Assembly (NCBI RefSeq): GCF_002835935.1
Contig: NZ_PJCF01000087.1
Span: 218,397-282,396, forward strand
Length of the DNA: 64,000 nucleotides
From: Paraglaciecola sp. MB-3u-78
GTDB taxonomy: Bacteria; Pseudomonadota; Gammaproteobacteria; Enterobacterales; Alteromonadaceae
Direction of reading: 5' to 3'
Part shown: positions 27,397 through 36,811 of the stretch, one piece after another
How positions within the stretch are numbered: the first letter of the stretch is position 1
How the letters are laid out: every line of letters starts with the position of its first letter
Notes under the pieces: model-generated
Told to the model about the DNA's origin: nothing
What the model saw: the letters and a program-made list of their open reading frames with translations, nothing else
Databases searched by the model: none
Position numbers and translations under genes: made by a program

Positions 27397-28947
27397 GTAA
27401 CTATTCAGGTCGCGCAGATGAAAAGATGTCAGGAAGCCTGCCCTTGAACAATAGTCGCAACGCCTCACTTGCTGAAACATCTTGCTTGCGACAACTGGAT
27501 ATGTAACTGCGAAGCAAACAAAACATATCCGCACCGTTTTGACTTCTGAAACATCCCGATATTTTTTGATGTACTTTTGTCATTCGAATATCGTTTTCCC
27601 CTTGATTGTTAGTAAAGGGGACATCTTTTATTTCGATAAATCTAAGCGCATCATTTTCAAATTCTCTGAGCCGTTCAAGCAAGGCGCGCGCTTTGGTTCG
27701 TTTTAAACGACCCCGTTGTCCTGCTGGTCGGTCCTCCTCATTTGGTGGCGGACACTCCTTATCACCCTCAAAGAGTATTTCACGGTACTGTTCTCTGGCG
27801 ACGCGGGCAGACTCTGGCGTTAACTTACCGTCATTATCCTTCACGTCCTGACAAAGCTTGGTCAGCAGTGCACGCATTTCATTGGCCCATTTCTGCTTGT
27901 CTTGCTCCCACGCTCTTTCCAATTCTCTCAAATGATGGGCATTGCACAGAGAATGTTCACATAGGATATATTTGTAGTAAGGTTTCCAGTGGTCATGGCA
28001 CAGAATGCCCGTAAAGCATGGCAGTATCTCGGCCGCATCCATGGCCTCTTTCCCACGTTTATCGTGGGCATGGAAATACGTCCAGGTAAGTGATGAGGCA
28101 CAATGTAACCAACGCCGCTTGCCGTTAATGTTGACGCCTGTTTCATCAACATGCAGCACGGGTGATGCTCGTAGTGCGGCTTTGATCCGATCCGCGGCAC
28201 CTGTTTGCTCAATTAAATCTGACGCTTTTTGATTGAAGTTAAACAAGGTTCCCGCACTGATCGGAATATTGAGTTGATCGGAAAAATACTCTTCAATACG
28301 TTTATAAGGCAGCAATTGATATTGTGACAGGTAAACCGCGTGCGCTTTAATGCCATCGCCATATTGGATAGCACTGTTAACACCTTGTGGAAACTCAGCT
28401 GTGAATTTCTTGCCTGTTTCGTTGAGCAGTATTTGCGCTCTGTATTCGGTGACCATGCGTGATATTTCTATGTCAACCACTTGACGACACTGGACGCCAG
28501 CATCACGATACTTCCCAGGAGGCAATAGCGCCCTGTTTACGGGAATATCCTTGACTACATCGGGCTCTTCGAACGGGCTCAGCGTTTTACCCTCCCGCCC
28601 TTTCTGGCCGCCGGCCGGATTGTCAGATTTAGTCCTTGAATTCTTCTTTCTATCAAAATCTGTGGAGGGTGGTTTACTGCTGTTTTGGCTATTTAGTCCT
28701 AATCGATTAGCAAGCAAAGACACAACCAGCATGATCAATTCAATTGCCGCTCTTAAGGCCGGCGAAATTGATTTATCCTCTGTAAGCAACTTTTTTGTTG
28801 AATCGATCACACTGTCGATTTCAATGCCGTCAATCTTCATTGGTTAATAACTAAAGTGATATTAAGGCAAGTCTGACATCCTAGCGGGATCAGTCAATAC
28901 GATCGCTGGGATCGTCAAAATATATTTTCATGAGGCTGAATAGTTAC
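27397..28947 (-). mobile_element. Complete IS66-family element with 8-bp target duplication
   Basis: The 1551-bp element is bounded by a perfect terminal inverted repeat: GTAACTATTCAG at 27397-27408 and its complement at 28936-28947. The flanking 8-bp direct repeats TAATATTT lie at 27389-27396 and 28948-28955. An 8-bp duplication is the hallmark of the IS66 family. It carries a single tnpC-type gene with no tnpA or tnpB, like the single-gene branch of the family. It interrupts a histidine kinase gene. Confidence 0.93.
27401..28840 (-). CDS. IS66-family transposase (TnpC)
   Basis: A 479-aa transposase. The N-terminal region has LANRLGLNSQNSSKPPSTDF, the leucine-zipper/linker typical of IS66 TnpC, followed by a zinc-finger-like segment. 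The DDE domain shows VLHVDETGVNINGKRRWLH (first Asp), GILCHDHWKPYYKY (second Asp) and DVPFTNNQGENDIRM (Glu). It appears intact and full length. Its stop codon lies inside the terminal inverted repeat. Confidence 0.95.
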   Translation of the reverse strand: MKIDGIEIDSVIDSTKKLLTEDKSISPALRAAIELIMLVVSLLANRLGLNSQNSSKPPSTDFDRKKNSRTKSDNPAGGQKGREGKTLSPFEEPDVVKDIPVNRALLPPGKYRDAGVQCRQVVDIEISRMVTEYRAQILLNETGKKFTAEFPQGVNSAIQYGDGIKAHAVYLSQYQLLPYKRIEEYFSDQLNIPISAGTLFNFNQKASDLIEQTGAADRIKAALRASPVLHVDETGVNINGKRRWLHCASSLTWTYFHAHDKRGKEAMDAAEILPCFTGILCHDHWKPYYKYILCEHSLCNAHHLRELERAWEQDKQKWANEMRALLTKLCQDVKDNDGKLTPESARVAREQYREILFEGDKECPPPNEEDRPAGQRGRLKRTKARALLERLREFENDALRFIEIKDVPFTNNQGENDIRMTKVHQKISGCFRSQNGADMFCLLRSYISSCRKQDVSASEALRLLFKGRLPDIFSSARPE

Positions 28948-28955
28948 TAATATTT

Positions 28956-29641
28956 TTGCCTTGATCATGGTCAATACCGCTACCAAGGAACGTCAAGCTA
29001 AAGAACGTGCCAATCAGTTAAATCGTGAATTATTAGCCACCCAAAAGTTACTTAGCCAGGCGAGTAAACAAGCAGAGCGAGTTAGAATTGCACGGAATAT
29101 CCATGACTTACTTGGCCATCATCTGACCGCCTTAATAATTAATTTGCAAGTCGCCTCTAGAATTACCCAAGGCGAGACCAAGGAAAAAATTGAAACCTGC
29201 CATGGCTTAGCCAAGTTGCTACTCAGCGATGTGCGAGAAGCCGTATCTGAAATTCGAGATAAATCAGATGTAGAATTAAAAGATGCATTGATGACATTAT
29301 TCGACAAATTACCACGATTAAAAGTACAACTGCACTTCGACGACAATCTCAATATTCATGAAGTCAACACGGCCGACACTATTATAAAATGTGTGCAAGA
29401 ATCTGTGACCAACACTTTGAAACACAGCACTGCGGATGTGATGATACTGAATGTTAATAAAGACAAACAAGGTATCTCAGTTAACATAAGTGATAATGGC
29501 AAACTCATTAAACACTTCGACATGGGAAATGGTTTAAGGGGCATGGTAGAGCGCTTATCGCTCATTGGTGGTCATGTAAACTTCACTCACGACAACAAGG
29601 GCTTTCGCACGTCGATAGCTATACCACAGGAGACCCTATGA
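28956..29641 (+). pseudogene. Sensor histidine kinase, 3' part (HisKA_3 and HATPase)
   Basis: The 3' half of the interrupted kinase, about 228 codons. The phospho-acceptor box is ARNIHDLLGHHLTALII (HisKA_3). The ATPase domain has ESVTNTLKHSTA (N box) and ISDNGKL...GNGLRGMVERL (G boxes). A TTG at 28961 or ATG at 28967 or 28973 could start a soluble kinase lacking the sensor, so some activity may remain. The stop overlaps the start of the response regulator by 4 bases. Confidence 0.88.
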
Positions 29642-30291
29642 TCAATGTCATGTTAGTAGACGACCAAATGTTGGTAAGAGAGGGAATTAAAAGCTTACTG
29701 GCACTAACACAAGATATTAAAGTCGTTGCAGAAGCGAGTGATGGTGAGCAAGTGCTTACAATATTACGAGACTCAATAGAACATCAAACTGTGGATGTGA
29801 TCCTGATGGATATTAGTATGCCGGTAAAAACTGGCATCGAGGCGGTGCAGGGTTTACAAGGCGCTAGTATCGATATTCCCGTGATCATGCTGACGACCTT
29901 CGACGATCATCAATTAGTGTTACAAGCTATTCAATCGGGAGCAAAAGGCTATTTACTTAAAGATGTGTCTTTGGAGACCTTAGTTGATGGCATTAAAACC
30001 GTGCATCAGGGCAAAACCTTAATTCAACCCGCAATAACTGAACGCATCATTCAGGGTTTAAAAAAACATGCAGTTCACGATACACCATTACAGGAAACGC
30101 CTGATATCAGTGAAAAAGAAAAAGAAGTGTTACGTCTGATGGCATCCGGTTACAGTAATAGAGAAATATCCAACGCAATGCATAAATCAGAGGGTACAGT
30201 TAAAAACCAGGTGTCGGCTATCCTCGGCAAATTAGGGGTCAGAGATCGGACTCGTGCCGTACTTAAAGCCATTGAAATTGGCATGATTTAG
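29638..30291 (+). CDS. NarL/FixJ-family response regulator
   Basis: A 217-aa regulator. The receiver domain has MLVDDQMLVREGI, phospho-acceptor VILMDISMPVKTG, MLTTFDD and GYLLKDVS. The LuxR-type HTH is ISEKEKEVLRLMASGYSNRE followed by GTVKNQVSAILGKLGV. It is coupled by a 4-bp overlap to the interrupted kinase, so its normal phosphate donor is broken. Promoter distance is now affected by the 1.5-kb IS upstream. Confidence 0.94.
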   Translation: MINVMLVDDQMLVREGIKSLLALTQDIKVVAEASDGEQVLTILRDSIEHQTVDVILMDISMPVKTGIEAVQGLQGASIDIPVIMLTTFDDHQLVLQAIQSGAKGYLLKDVSLETLVDGIKTVHQGKTLIQPAITERIIQGLKKHAVHDTPLQETPDISEKEKEVLRLMASGYSNREISNAMHKSEGTVKNQVSAILGKLGVRDRTRAVLKAIEIGMI

Positions 30292-30300
30292 CATCCAAAG

Positions 30301-31140
30301 TTAAGCTTCACTACCGCCTTTTGTTCTTAGTTCTTCTAGTTTAAATTTATATTTTCGGCTGACCTTCACACTGTCACCAGATGTCAATTGTGCTTCGTAT
30401 TCACCATTTGAGTTTGGTGTCAGTCTTTTTAATTTACTCATATTGATCATCGCTGAACGATTAACCCTTGGAAAAAGGTTGGGATCGAGTTCTTGTTCAA
30501 ATTGTTTAAGGGTTTTACGTATAATATGTGTACCGTCCAATGTATGCACACACATGTAATCACCAGCGGCTTCAATCCAAGAAATATCATCCAGCCTCAC
30601 TCTGATCCACTCCGAACCACTTTTCATAGAAACCGATCGCTGCAGTTCACTCATTGAGCCGCCACTCGTCACCTCTAAATTACGGATAAAACCATCAATG
30701 GAGTTACCCGTTTTGCGACTCAGTAATTCGTCTAGTTTATGGTGTTGCAGCACTACATCACTATCAAAAAAAGAATCCGTTAGCTTGCTTAAACAACTGG
30801 CTAATCTGTCATCCGAAAACGGTTTAAGTAAATAATCAAAAGCCTGAAATTCGAAGGCATTTAGGGCAAACTCTCTAAATGCGGTGACAAACACTATTTT
30901 AGGCACAGGAGTGGTATTTTGTGATAATAGTTCTGCCAGCTCTAGCCCGCTTAACCCTGACATCTCGATATCCACAAAAGCAATATCGGGTTGGAACTGC
31001 TCAATCGCATTCAATGCATGCTGAGCAGATGGACATTGTGCAACTACATCAAACCTAGGATCATCATTCAACCTGAGCATTAAGCCTTCTCTGGCCAAAC
31101 GTTCATCATCAACAATGATGGCAGTCAATTGACGACTCAT
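30301..31140 (-). CDS. LytTR-family response regulator (1)
   Basis: A 279-aa regulator. The receiver domain has AIIVDDERLAREGL, phospho-acceptor IAFVDIEMSGLSG, and AFDYLLKPFSDDRL. The LytTR DNA-binding domain has WIRVRLDDISWIEAAGDYMC and LFPRVNRSAMINMSKLKRL. It overlaps its kinase gene by 4 bases and is its obvious partner. LytTR proteins bind paired direct repeats upstream of targets; none is evident nearby. Confidence 0.93.
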   Translation of the reverse strand: MSRQLTAIIVDDERLAREGLMLRLNDDPRFDVVAQCPSAQHALNAIEQFQPDIAFVDIEMSGLSGLELAELLSQNTTPVPKIVFVTAFREFALNAFEFQAFDYLLKPFSDDRLASCLSKLTDSFFDSDVVLQHHKLDELLSRKTGNSIDGFIRNLEVTSGGSMSELQRSVSMKSGSEWIRVRLDDISWIEAAGDYMCVHTLDGTHIIRKTLKQFEQELDPNLFPRVNRSAMINMSKLKRLTPNSNGEYEAQLTSGDSVKVSRKYKFKLEELRTKGGSEA

Positions 31141-32282
31141 GAATACTCCATAGGTATCGAAATTTGAACACTATACCCCATAGTTAAACCACGGATAATA
31201 TTAAAACTATGGTTATCAGGATATAAAACATTCAGCCTATCGACAATATTCTGTACCCCTACCCCAGTATGGCTAGATGCTGTTTGCCCCTTATTTTTTG
31301 ACTTTACATCCAAATATGCATTATCTTGGACGGGTCCGTTATCAGCCACTTCCATTTGTAAGCAACAATGAAGGCACTTTGCTGTCACTTCAATCAAACC
31401 ACCCTTAGACATCTGCGCAATAGCATACTTAATAGAATTCTCGACTAACGGCTGCAACAACAAACTTGGAACAAGCAAGGCTTCTGTTTGTGGCTCAATT
31501 TCAAACTTTACTGTTAATCTGTCGTCAAAACGTGTTTTTTCGATTTCCAAATATAGCATCAAAGCCTTTAACTCATCGTATAAACGGATCTTTTTTTCAG
31601 GATCATTGTCTAATGAAAAACGCAAAAAAGTAGACAATCTAATCAACATACCATTAGCTTTTTCCTTGCTCCCTCGCAATACCAAGGTTGAAACGGCATT
31701 CAGTGAGTTAAATAGAAAATGCGGATTGATTTGATATCGCAGCATCTTAATTTGCGAGATATGAGACAGTCGTACGGCCTCTATATGCATCTTTTTTTCG
31801 TTTATCAAGCGAAAGTGATAGTTAATCCCAAAGTACAAAGTACTCCAGACAAAAATCATAAAAAACGCATAACTCACTGACATAAACAGCATATACCATT
31901 TAAAGTCCTCAGAAGGATTACCAGCGATAAGGGATAAAACATCAAAATTTTCATAGAAGTACCACATGGCAATATTTTTTATCGGTGTCCAAATACCGGT
32001 TACTAGGAGACTGCAAAGCATAATGGTCACAATTAACCAAACAGAGGGTAATCCCCAACATTGCCGATAGATATACCTTAAAGGCCACGTCAAAAGTGCT
32101 GCGAATACACCCGATAATACCAGAGGGAAAAACACCTCAAACCCGATTCTATTAAAATCACGATAGAAGAACACATTATCTACTGTAAAAATAAACACAT
32201 AGGTCATCCACCCCAAACTATGCAACAGCCAAAACGAAGGTTTGTCTTTGTTGGCGATAAATGTTTCAGCAGTGTCTTTCAC
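31137..32282 (-). CDS. LytS-like sensor histidine kinase
   Basis: A 381-aa kinase with four membrane helices (about 18-40, 50-66, 82-100, 133-155) and no extracellular domain. It is followed by the His_kinase box QIKMLRYQINPHFLFNSLNAV and an ATPase domain with LLLQPLVENSIKYAI and EVADNGP. This architecture typifies kinases paired with LytTR regulators. It lies between two such regulators and overlaps the downstream one by 4 bases. Confidence 0.92.
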   Translation of the reverse strand: MKDTAETFIANKDKPSFWLLHSLGWMTYVFIFTVDNVFFYRDFNRIGFEVFFPLVLSGVFAALLTWPLRYIYRQCWGLPSVWLIVTIMLCSLLVTGIWTPIKNIAMWYFYENFDVLSLIAGNPSEDFKWYMLFMSVSYAFFMIFVWSTLYFGINYHFRLINEKKMHIEAVRLSHISQIKMLRYQINPHFLFNSLNAVSTLVLRGSKEKANGMLIRLSTFLRFSLDNDPEKKIRLYDELKALMLYLEIEKTRFDDRLTVKFEIEPQTEALLVPSLLLQPLVENSIKYAIAQMSKGGLIEVTAKCLHCCLQMEVADNGPVQDNAYLDVKSKNKGQTASSHTGVGVQNIVDRLNVLYPDNHSFNIIRGLTMGYSVQISIPMEYS

Positions 32283-32309
32283 TTACACAATCCACTTAAT
32301 AGAAATAAA

Positions 32310-33029
32310 CTAGCCATCCAACCCTAAGAACTCGAAAAGTGAAGCTTTGTGGCCTTGACCGATTTTAACTTCGTCACCATTGTTTAAATGTAACAACGAA
32401 AAACGGCCCAGCTCACTGCTCAAGGAATTAATTTTCTCAACATTGACCATCGCCGAACGATGAACACGAATAAACTTCTCTGGGTTGAGCTGCATTTCTA
32501 ACTTACAAAGGGTTTCTCTGTGTAATAACATACGGTTTGCACAATGAAGCTCCACATAATTGGCCGAACCTTTTATCCAGATAATATCCTGCACATTAAC
32601 AAATTCAACCGCTCCGACTGATTTCACTGCTAATACGTTTTTACATTGTTTGACAGTTTGCCTTTTCAGCTTTTCAACTTTTTGTAAAACATTGGCTAAT
32701 CGACTATTTTCAAATGGCTTGAGCAGATAATCTGTCGCCTCAAGATCAAATGCTTGGAGCGCATAATCACTGGACGCTGTAGTGAACACCCAATAACAAT
32801 CAATTCGTTTAGCTAGCTGTTCGGCCAACTCAATACCACTGCCCCCTATAATATTAATATCCATAAAACACACATCAGGCCGATATTTTAAAAGTAGGCT
32901 CTCCGCCTCTTTATATTCTCCAGATTCACCATCTATCTGCCAGTTGTGTTGTTCCTCTACAAAACTCGATATTCTTTCTCTGGCTAAGTTCTCATCGTCT
33001 ATTACTATACAGTGGTGCATACATATCAT
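32310..33029 (-). CDS. LytTR-family response regulator (2)
   Basis: A 239-aa regulator. The receiver domain has CIVIDDENLARERI, phospho-acceptor VCFMDINIIGGSG, and ATDYLLKPFENSRL. The LytTR domain has DIIWIKGSANYVELHC and KFIRVHRSAMVNVEKINSL. The preferred start is the ATG at 33020 (MHHCIVIDDE), three codons inside the longest frame. It lies 27 bp upstream of the LytS-like kinase, so one kinase may serve two regulators of the same type. Confidence 0.92.
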   Translation of the reverse strand: MICMHHCIVIDDENLARERISSFVEEQHNWQIDGESGEYKEAESLLLKYRPDVCFMDINIIGGSGIELAEQLAKRIDCYWVFTTASSDYALQAFDLEATDYLLKPFENSRLANVLQKVEKLKRQTVKQCKNVLAVKSVGAVEFVNVQDIIWIKGSANYVELHCANRMLLHRETLCKLEMQLNPEKFIRVHRSAMVNVEKINSLSSELGRFSLLHLNNGDEVKIGQGHKASLFEFLGLDG

Positions 33030-33369
33030 TCCTTAATTGTTGTGGTATAAAATATACAAGATAGGGGATAAAACGCGAATATTTCTGAGACCAAGTGCGG
33101 GGATCTAGGATAAATGGAGGTAAGCTGTAACAAAGTATTTTTCGGACAAAAAGAAAGGGCTGCGCTTTGTAGCACCAGCCCTTGCTTAATCCAGGAAACA
33201 ATACATGTTTTTTAAATATAGTAAAAACATATACTCATCGGGTCACTACTCCGACTTTATTAGTGTAGATCCATTTGTGTTATTTAAAACTCAAATGTGA
33301 TGAATCATTCAGATGATGGGATGAACTTCACCAAACTCGATAGTCTGAATCATTTGGCCACCTTCCAGA
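33030..33369. other. Intergenic region with promoter for LytTR operon
   Basis: The 340-bp gap has no credible gene. It holds the terminator of the sulfotransferase gene at 33144-33183 and must contain the promoter of the LytTR-LytS-LytTR operon between that hairpin and 33030. No paired LytTR-type repeats were recognised by eye. Confidence 0.45.
33144..33183 (-). terminator. Rho-independent terminator after the sulfotransferase gene
   Basis: On the minus strand the stem AAGGGCTG (from 33183) pairs with CAGCCCTT (to 33155). A T-rich run (TTCTTTTTG) then follows. It lies 186 bp past the stop at 33370. Confidence 0.75.
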
Positions 33370-34887
33370 CTAAACACCATAATTATCAATAAATGGTTTC
33401 ATAATTGATAAATAGGTTTCAGATATTCCAACAGAATCTTGATAAACCGGTTTTCTAACTTGTGCAGAACTAGATGTGACACTTTCCTGCTTATTTAGAT
33501 GAAAATGACTGAGCGTATTTTCATCACTAAGATGACAATGCTCGAATATTTTCTTTGACCATATTTGTGGTGAAGCAACAAATTCTTCGTAAGGTACCAC
33601 GAGGATTTCATCACCAAATATTTTATACCAGTGTTCGAACAATACATCCTCAAGTACAAAATACCGTGCAATATTTTCAAAGGACCAGCTCCAATGCATA
33701 GAACCACTAAAGCAGGTTCTGAAACACGAAAGGGCAGCATCCATTGGATCTCTTCTGACCCATAATTTAGGTGAATTTGGAAAAACGCGGCTTATCAATC
33801 CTAAGTATCGGCTATTACCTAAATTTTTATCAACAATAGTCCCCACTTCACCAAATCGTTCTTTAACTAGATGTAAATACAGCTTTGCTAAATGCTCCCA
33901 GGAAAGTTGTGGTTCAGCGAATTTATTTTCAAAAGCTTTGGCGTGTTGTATGCTCATACCTTTCATTTCTATTGTCGATTTTTGCATAAAATCGACTTCC
34001 CCTCCGGCAATAACATGACTATGAGAAGAAATAATTCTCTCAATCAATGTAGTGCCGCTGCGAGGCAAGCCAAAAATAAAAATAGGGGAAAATTCATGAC
34101 ACAGCTGATTTTTAGAAAGAGACGCTAGTGAATCACTATTAAAGCTATTTACGATTGCCTTTACTACTTGCTGATCTGCTGCGGCATGATACTTTTTATC
34201 CACAGAAATCAGCTTAGCTCCTTGTAAATAAGCTTCACCCGCTTTTTGGTAATGGCCTAAATCGTGTTGGGCTTTACCTAGTGCATAATAAAATGTTGCC
34301 CTTGATAAACTATTAGCCCCCTCAATCAATTTGATAGAATTAAATAACGATTTAAGATCAGAGTCCTCTTGGGTGAAGGTCTTTAATGAAGCGATCATAT
34401 ACCATGTCTGGCCTGCATTAGGCCACACTTTCACCACCTCCCTGAAATGTTTCAATGCCCCTCTAATATCACCTAATTGTGAGCGAACAGTGCCAATAAA
34501 GTGGTTGATCGCGGGGTGTGATGAGCTTTTGCAGGTGACATATTCTAATGCCTGCGTAACCTGTCCTAACTCGGCAAGCAAACTCGCTTTACTCAATTGT
34601 GTTTCACTACTATCAGGCTTTACGTCAGCGAATTTATCGATCACAATAATGGCTAATTTCATCTCGCCTATTTTGGCAGCTATTCGCGCAGTCAATAGCA
34701 GTTGCTGTTGGGTTGCCTCATGATCTTTTATAATAGCCGATATAATTTCTACCATGGCTTTCCGGTTACCTGCTTTAAAGGCATTTTGAATATCGCCTAA
34801 ATGATCATTTGTTTGCAACAAATTTCCCCTCGACATAATTTTGCTTTGCATCTGAAAAATCCGGAGCCAAATGGCATCCGGATTCAA
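33370..34887 (-). CDS. TPR-repeat sulfotransferase
   Basis: A 505-aa protein. Residues about 20-240 form TPR repeats, for example ALKHFREVVKVWPNAGQTWY and ATFYYALGKAQHDLGHYQKA. The C-terminal sulfotransferase domain begins PIFIFGLPRSGTTLIERIIS, the 5'-phosphosulfate-binding loop for PAPS, and continues with LWVRRDPMDAALSCFRTCF, the 3'-phosphate site. It transfers sulfate to an unknown acceptor. Genes like this often accompany TonB-dependent receptors in Alteromonadales, as here; the link may be surface-ligand modification. It lies 43 bp after the receptor gene and is probably co-transcribed. Its expression may be affected by the IS in that gene. Confidence 0.87.
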   Translation of the reverse strand: MNPDAIWLRIFQMQSKIMSRGNLLQTNDHLGDIQNAFKAGNRKAMVEIISAIIKDHEATQQQLLLTARIAAKIGEMKLAIIVIDKFADVKPDSSETQLSKASLLAELGQVTQALEYVTCKSSSHPAINHFIGTVRSQLGDIRGALKHFREVVKVWPNAGQTWYMIASLKTFTQEDSDLKSLFNSIKLIEGANSLSRATFYYALGKAQHDLGHYQKAGEAYLQGAKLISVDKKYHAAADQQVVKAIVNSFNSDSLASLSKNQLCHEFSPIFIFGLPRSGTTLIERIISSHSHVIAGGEVDFMQKSTIEMKGMSIQHAKAFENKFAEPQLSWEHLAKLYLHLVKERFGEVGTIVDKNLGNSRYLGLISRVFPNSPKLWVRRDPMDAALSCFRTCFSGSMHWSWSFENIARYFVLEDVLFEHWYKIFGDEILVVPYEEFVASPQIWSKKIFEHCHLSDENTLSHFHLNKQESVTSSSAQVRKPVYQDSVGISETYLSIMKPFIDNYGV

Positions 34888-34930
34888 GTTTTAACACTAT
34901 TACTTATTCAAGTTTTTTATTGAAAGATAA

Positions 34931-36811
34931 CTAGAAAGATATAGAAGCACTTAAGCGGGCATATCTTGGAGATTGATATCTATCGATTAGATCATAATCA
35001 GGATCTGGCGTGCCATCATCAAATTCGAAGTTCTCTTCTGTTTCAACTATAGAGTCATTATCGAATAAATTGTATATGTCGCCACGGAGTACCAGATCGT
35101 AGTCGCCAACTTGAGCCGTATAAGTTAACGACAAATCTAACTGCCATGTACTGGGCTGATTACCCAATGAACCTCTTGGTACTAGCTCTCCATCCACAAA
35201 GAATGAAGCTGTACCGTAAGCAGCTGCAAAGTCATCTGTAGGATGTACACCAAAGGCATTTTTAGGCCTACCAGACTGGTAGCTAAAGTTGGCACCTGCT
35301 ACAAGATTATCTTGTATAGAATAAGCACCGAATACTTTTACTTTATGACGTCTGTCATTGGGCAAGTTACCATTTGCACCATCTACCAATCCCGGTTGAT
35401 CGAAGTTAGTGGTAATACCAGCATCATCCTGACCATTATCTGAACGAACAAACCCCTCATTATTTCCGTAACTCTTAGACCAAGTATAAGACCCCTGTAA
35501 CATCCAAACATCATCCCATGCTCGGTTAAAAGTAAAATCAATTGAAGAGTATTTTCGTTGCACCTCTGGGTAACCTAAATCAGCACCAGGAATAGTATAG
35601 GCTTGAAGAACAAGAGGACCGTCATCACCATCAGGATCAGTTGTGATAGTCATGTCGCCACCTGGATTACCTAATACGTAATAATGGAAACCACTACACA
35701 AAGTACAGCTCGAATCAAACTCTCTCTCTAAATATTGATTAAAACCGAAATCAATCGCAACATCTTCTAATGCCACGCCGACTTCTCTGCGAGTACCTTT
35801 AACACCAAGGGTCCACTCATCATTTAACTGAAAGTCATAACCCAAAATAAGTTCATCTTGATACATAGGTTCAACATTTGCATCAACGACTTCTAAGGTT
35901 GCTTTTTGGGTGCCATCACCAAAAATAGCGGTGCCACCACAGTTGTCAAAAGTGGGTACAAAGTCACTATCAATCGATACGACATCACAGGTTTTTTGAG
36001 TAAATAATTCTGAACCCGCCACACGAACATTGGTGTTAGTAGGGACAGGAATATAATAGCGGCCAAAATTAGCATATAGTTTTGATTCGCCGTTACCATT
36101 AACATCCCAGGCAATACCAATACGAGGTGATATTTGATCTGAAATACTTATAAACGCTTCGCCATCCGCATTATAATTAGTGAATTCTTCATTTCGAATA
36201 CCTATTGTGGTAACCAAATCATCTGTTACTTGCCAAGTATCTTGAATATAAATGGCTTCCGAGTCAGTACCAAATTCAGCTGGTGCCTGATAATTTTCAC
36301 GGACTCTTACACGACTCAAGTCTTGTTGATATCGATACCAAAAACGTCCTGGGTAGCCTCGTTCAGACTCCGAGGTTAAAGTTTCGTTATCGTAACCAAA
36401 ACGGATGGCATGATCACCAATATAATAATCAAAATCTAATCGGATTACTTCACGTTCATCGGCACCGCGTTCGAAGAAATCAACCACCCAGCCACCATAG
36501 GCTTCGCCCGTTTCACGGTCAGTGATTAGGGTTGTGTTTGTATCTGCGTTATCATCAGCGCGGTCGATTTCATTAATGCCATAAGAAGCACTAATGGTGA
36601 AATCGTCAGTAATTATGCCAGTATATTTAGCGATATAACTTGAACCACCACGATTGTATACACCCTCACCTCGAAACCCATTATTTACTCGGGTATCGGG
36701 ATCAATATTATCCTGAGAACGAGTCACTTCATTCTCATCTGAAAAATAGGTGAGTTCAAGCCTGTGATCATCGGTGATGTACCAATCAATTTTACCGCCC
36801 CAGAAAGTAGA
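34931..36811 (-). pseudogene. TonB-dependent receptor, C-terminal part cut off by ISAs1
   Basis: The C-terminal part of an Oar-like TonB-dependent receptor. Beta-barrel strands are evident, such as YIAKYTGIITDDFTISASYG, ESKLYANFGRYYIPVPTNTN and DVWMLQGSYTWSKSYGNNEG. It ends PRYARLSASISF, the C-terminal aromatic assembly signal. Taking out the IS (36812-38024) and one 10-bp target copy restores ...TSTF-W-GGKIDWYITDDHRLELTYF in frame. The rebuilt gene is 2889 bases, 962 aa. As it stands this part has no signal peptide and cannot reach the outer membrane. Confidence 0.9.

Noticed and set aside
32992..33201. A 69-aa frame upstream of the LytTR regulator
   Set aside because: It overlaps the regulator start and the terminator hairpin, and has no plausible start signal.
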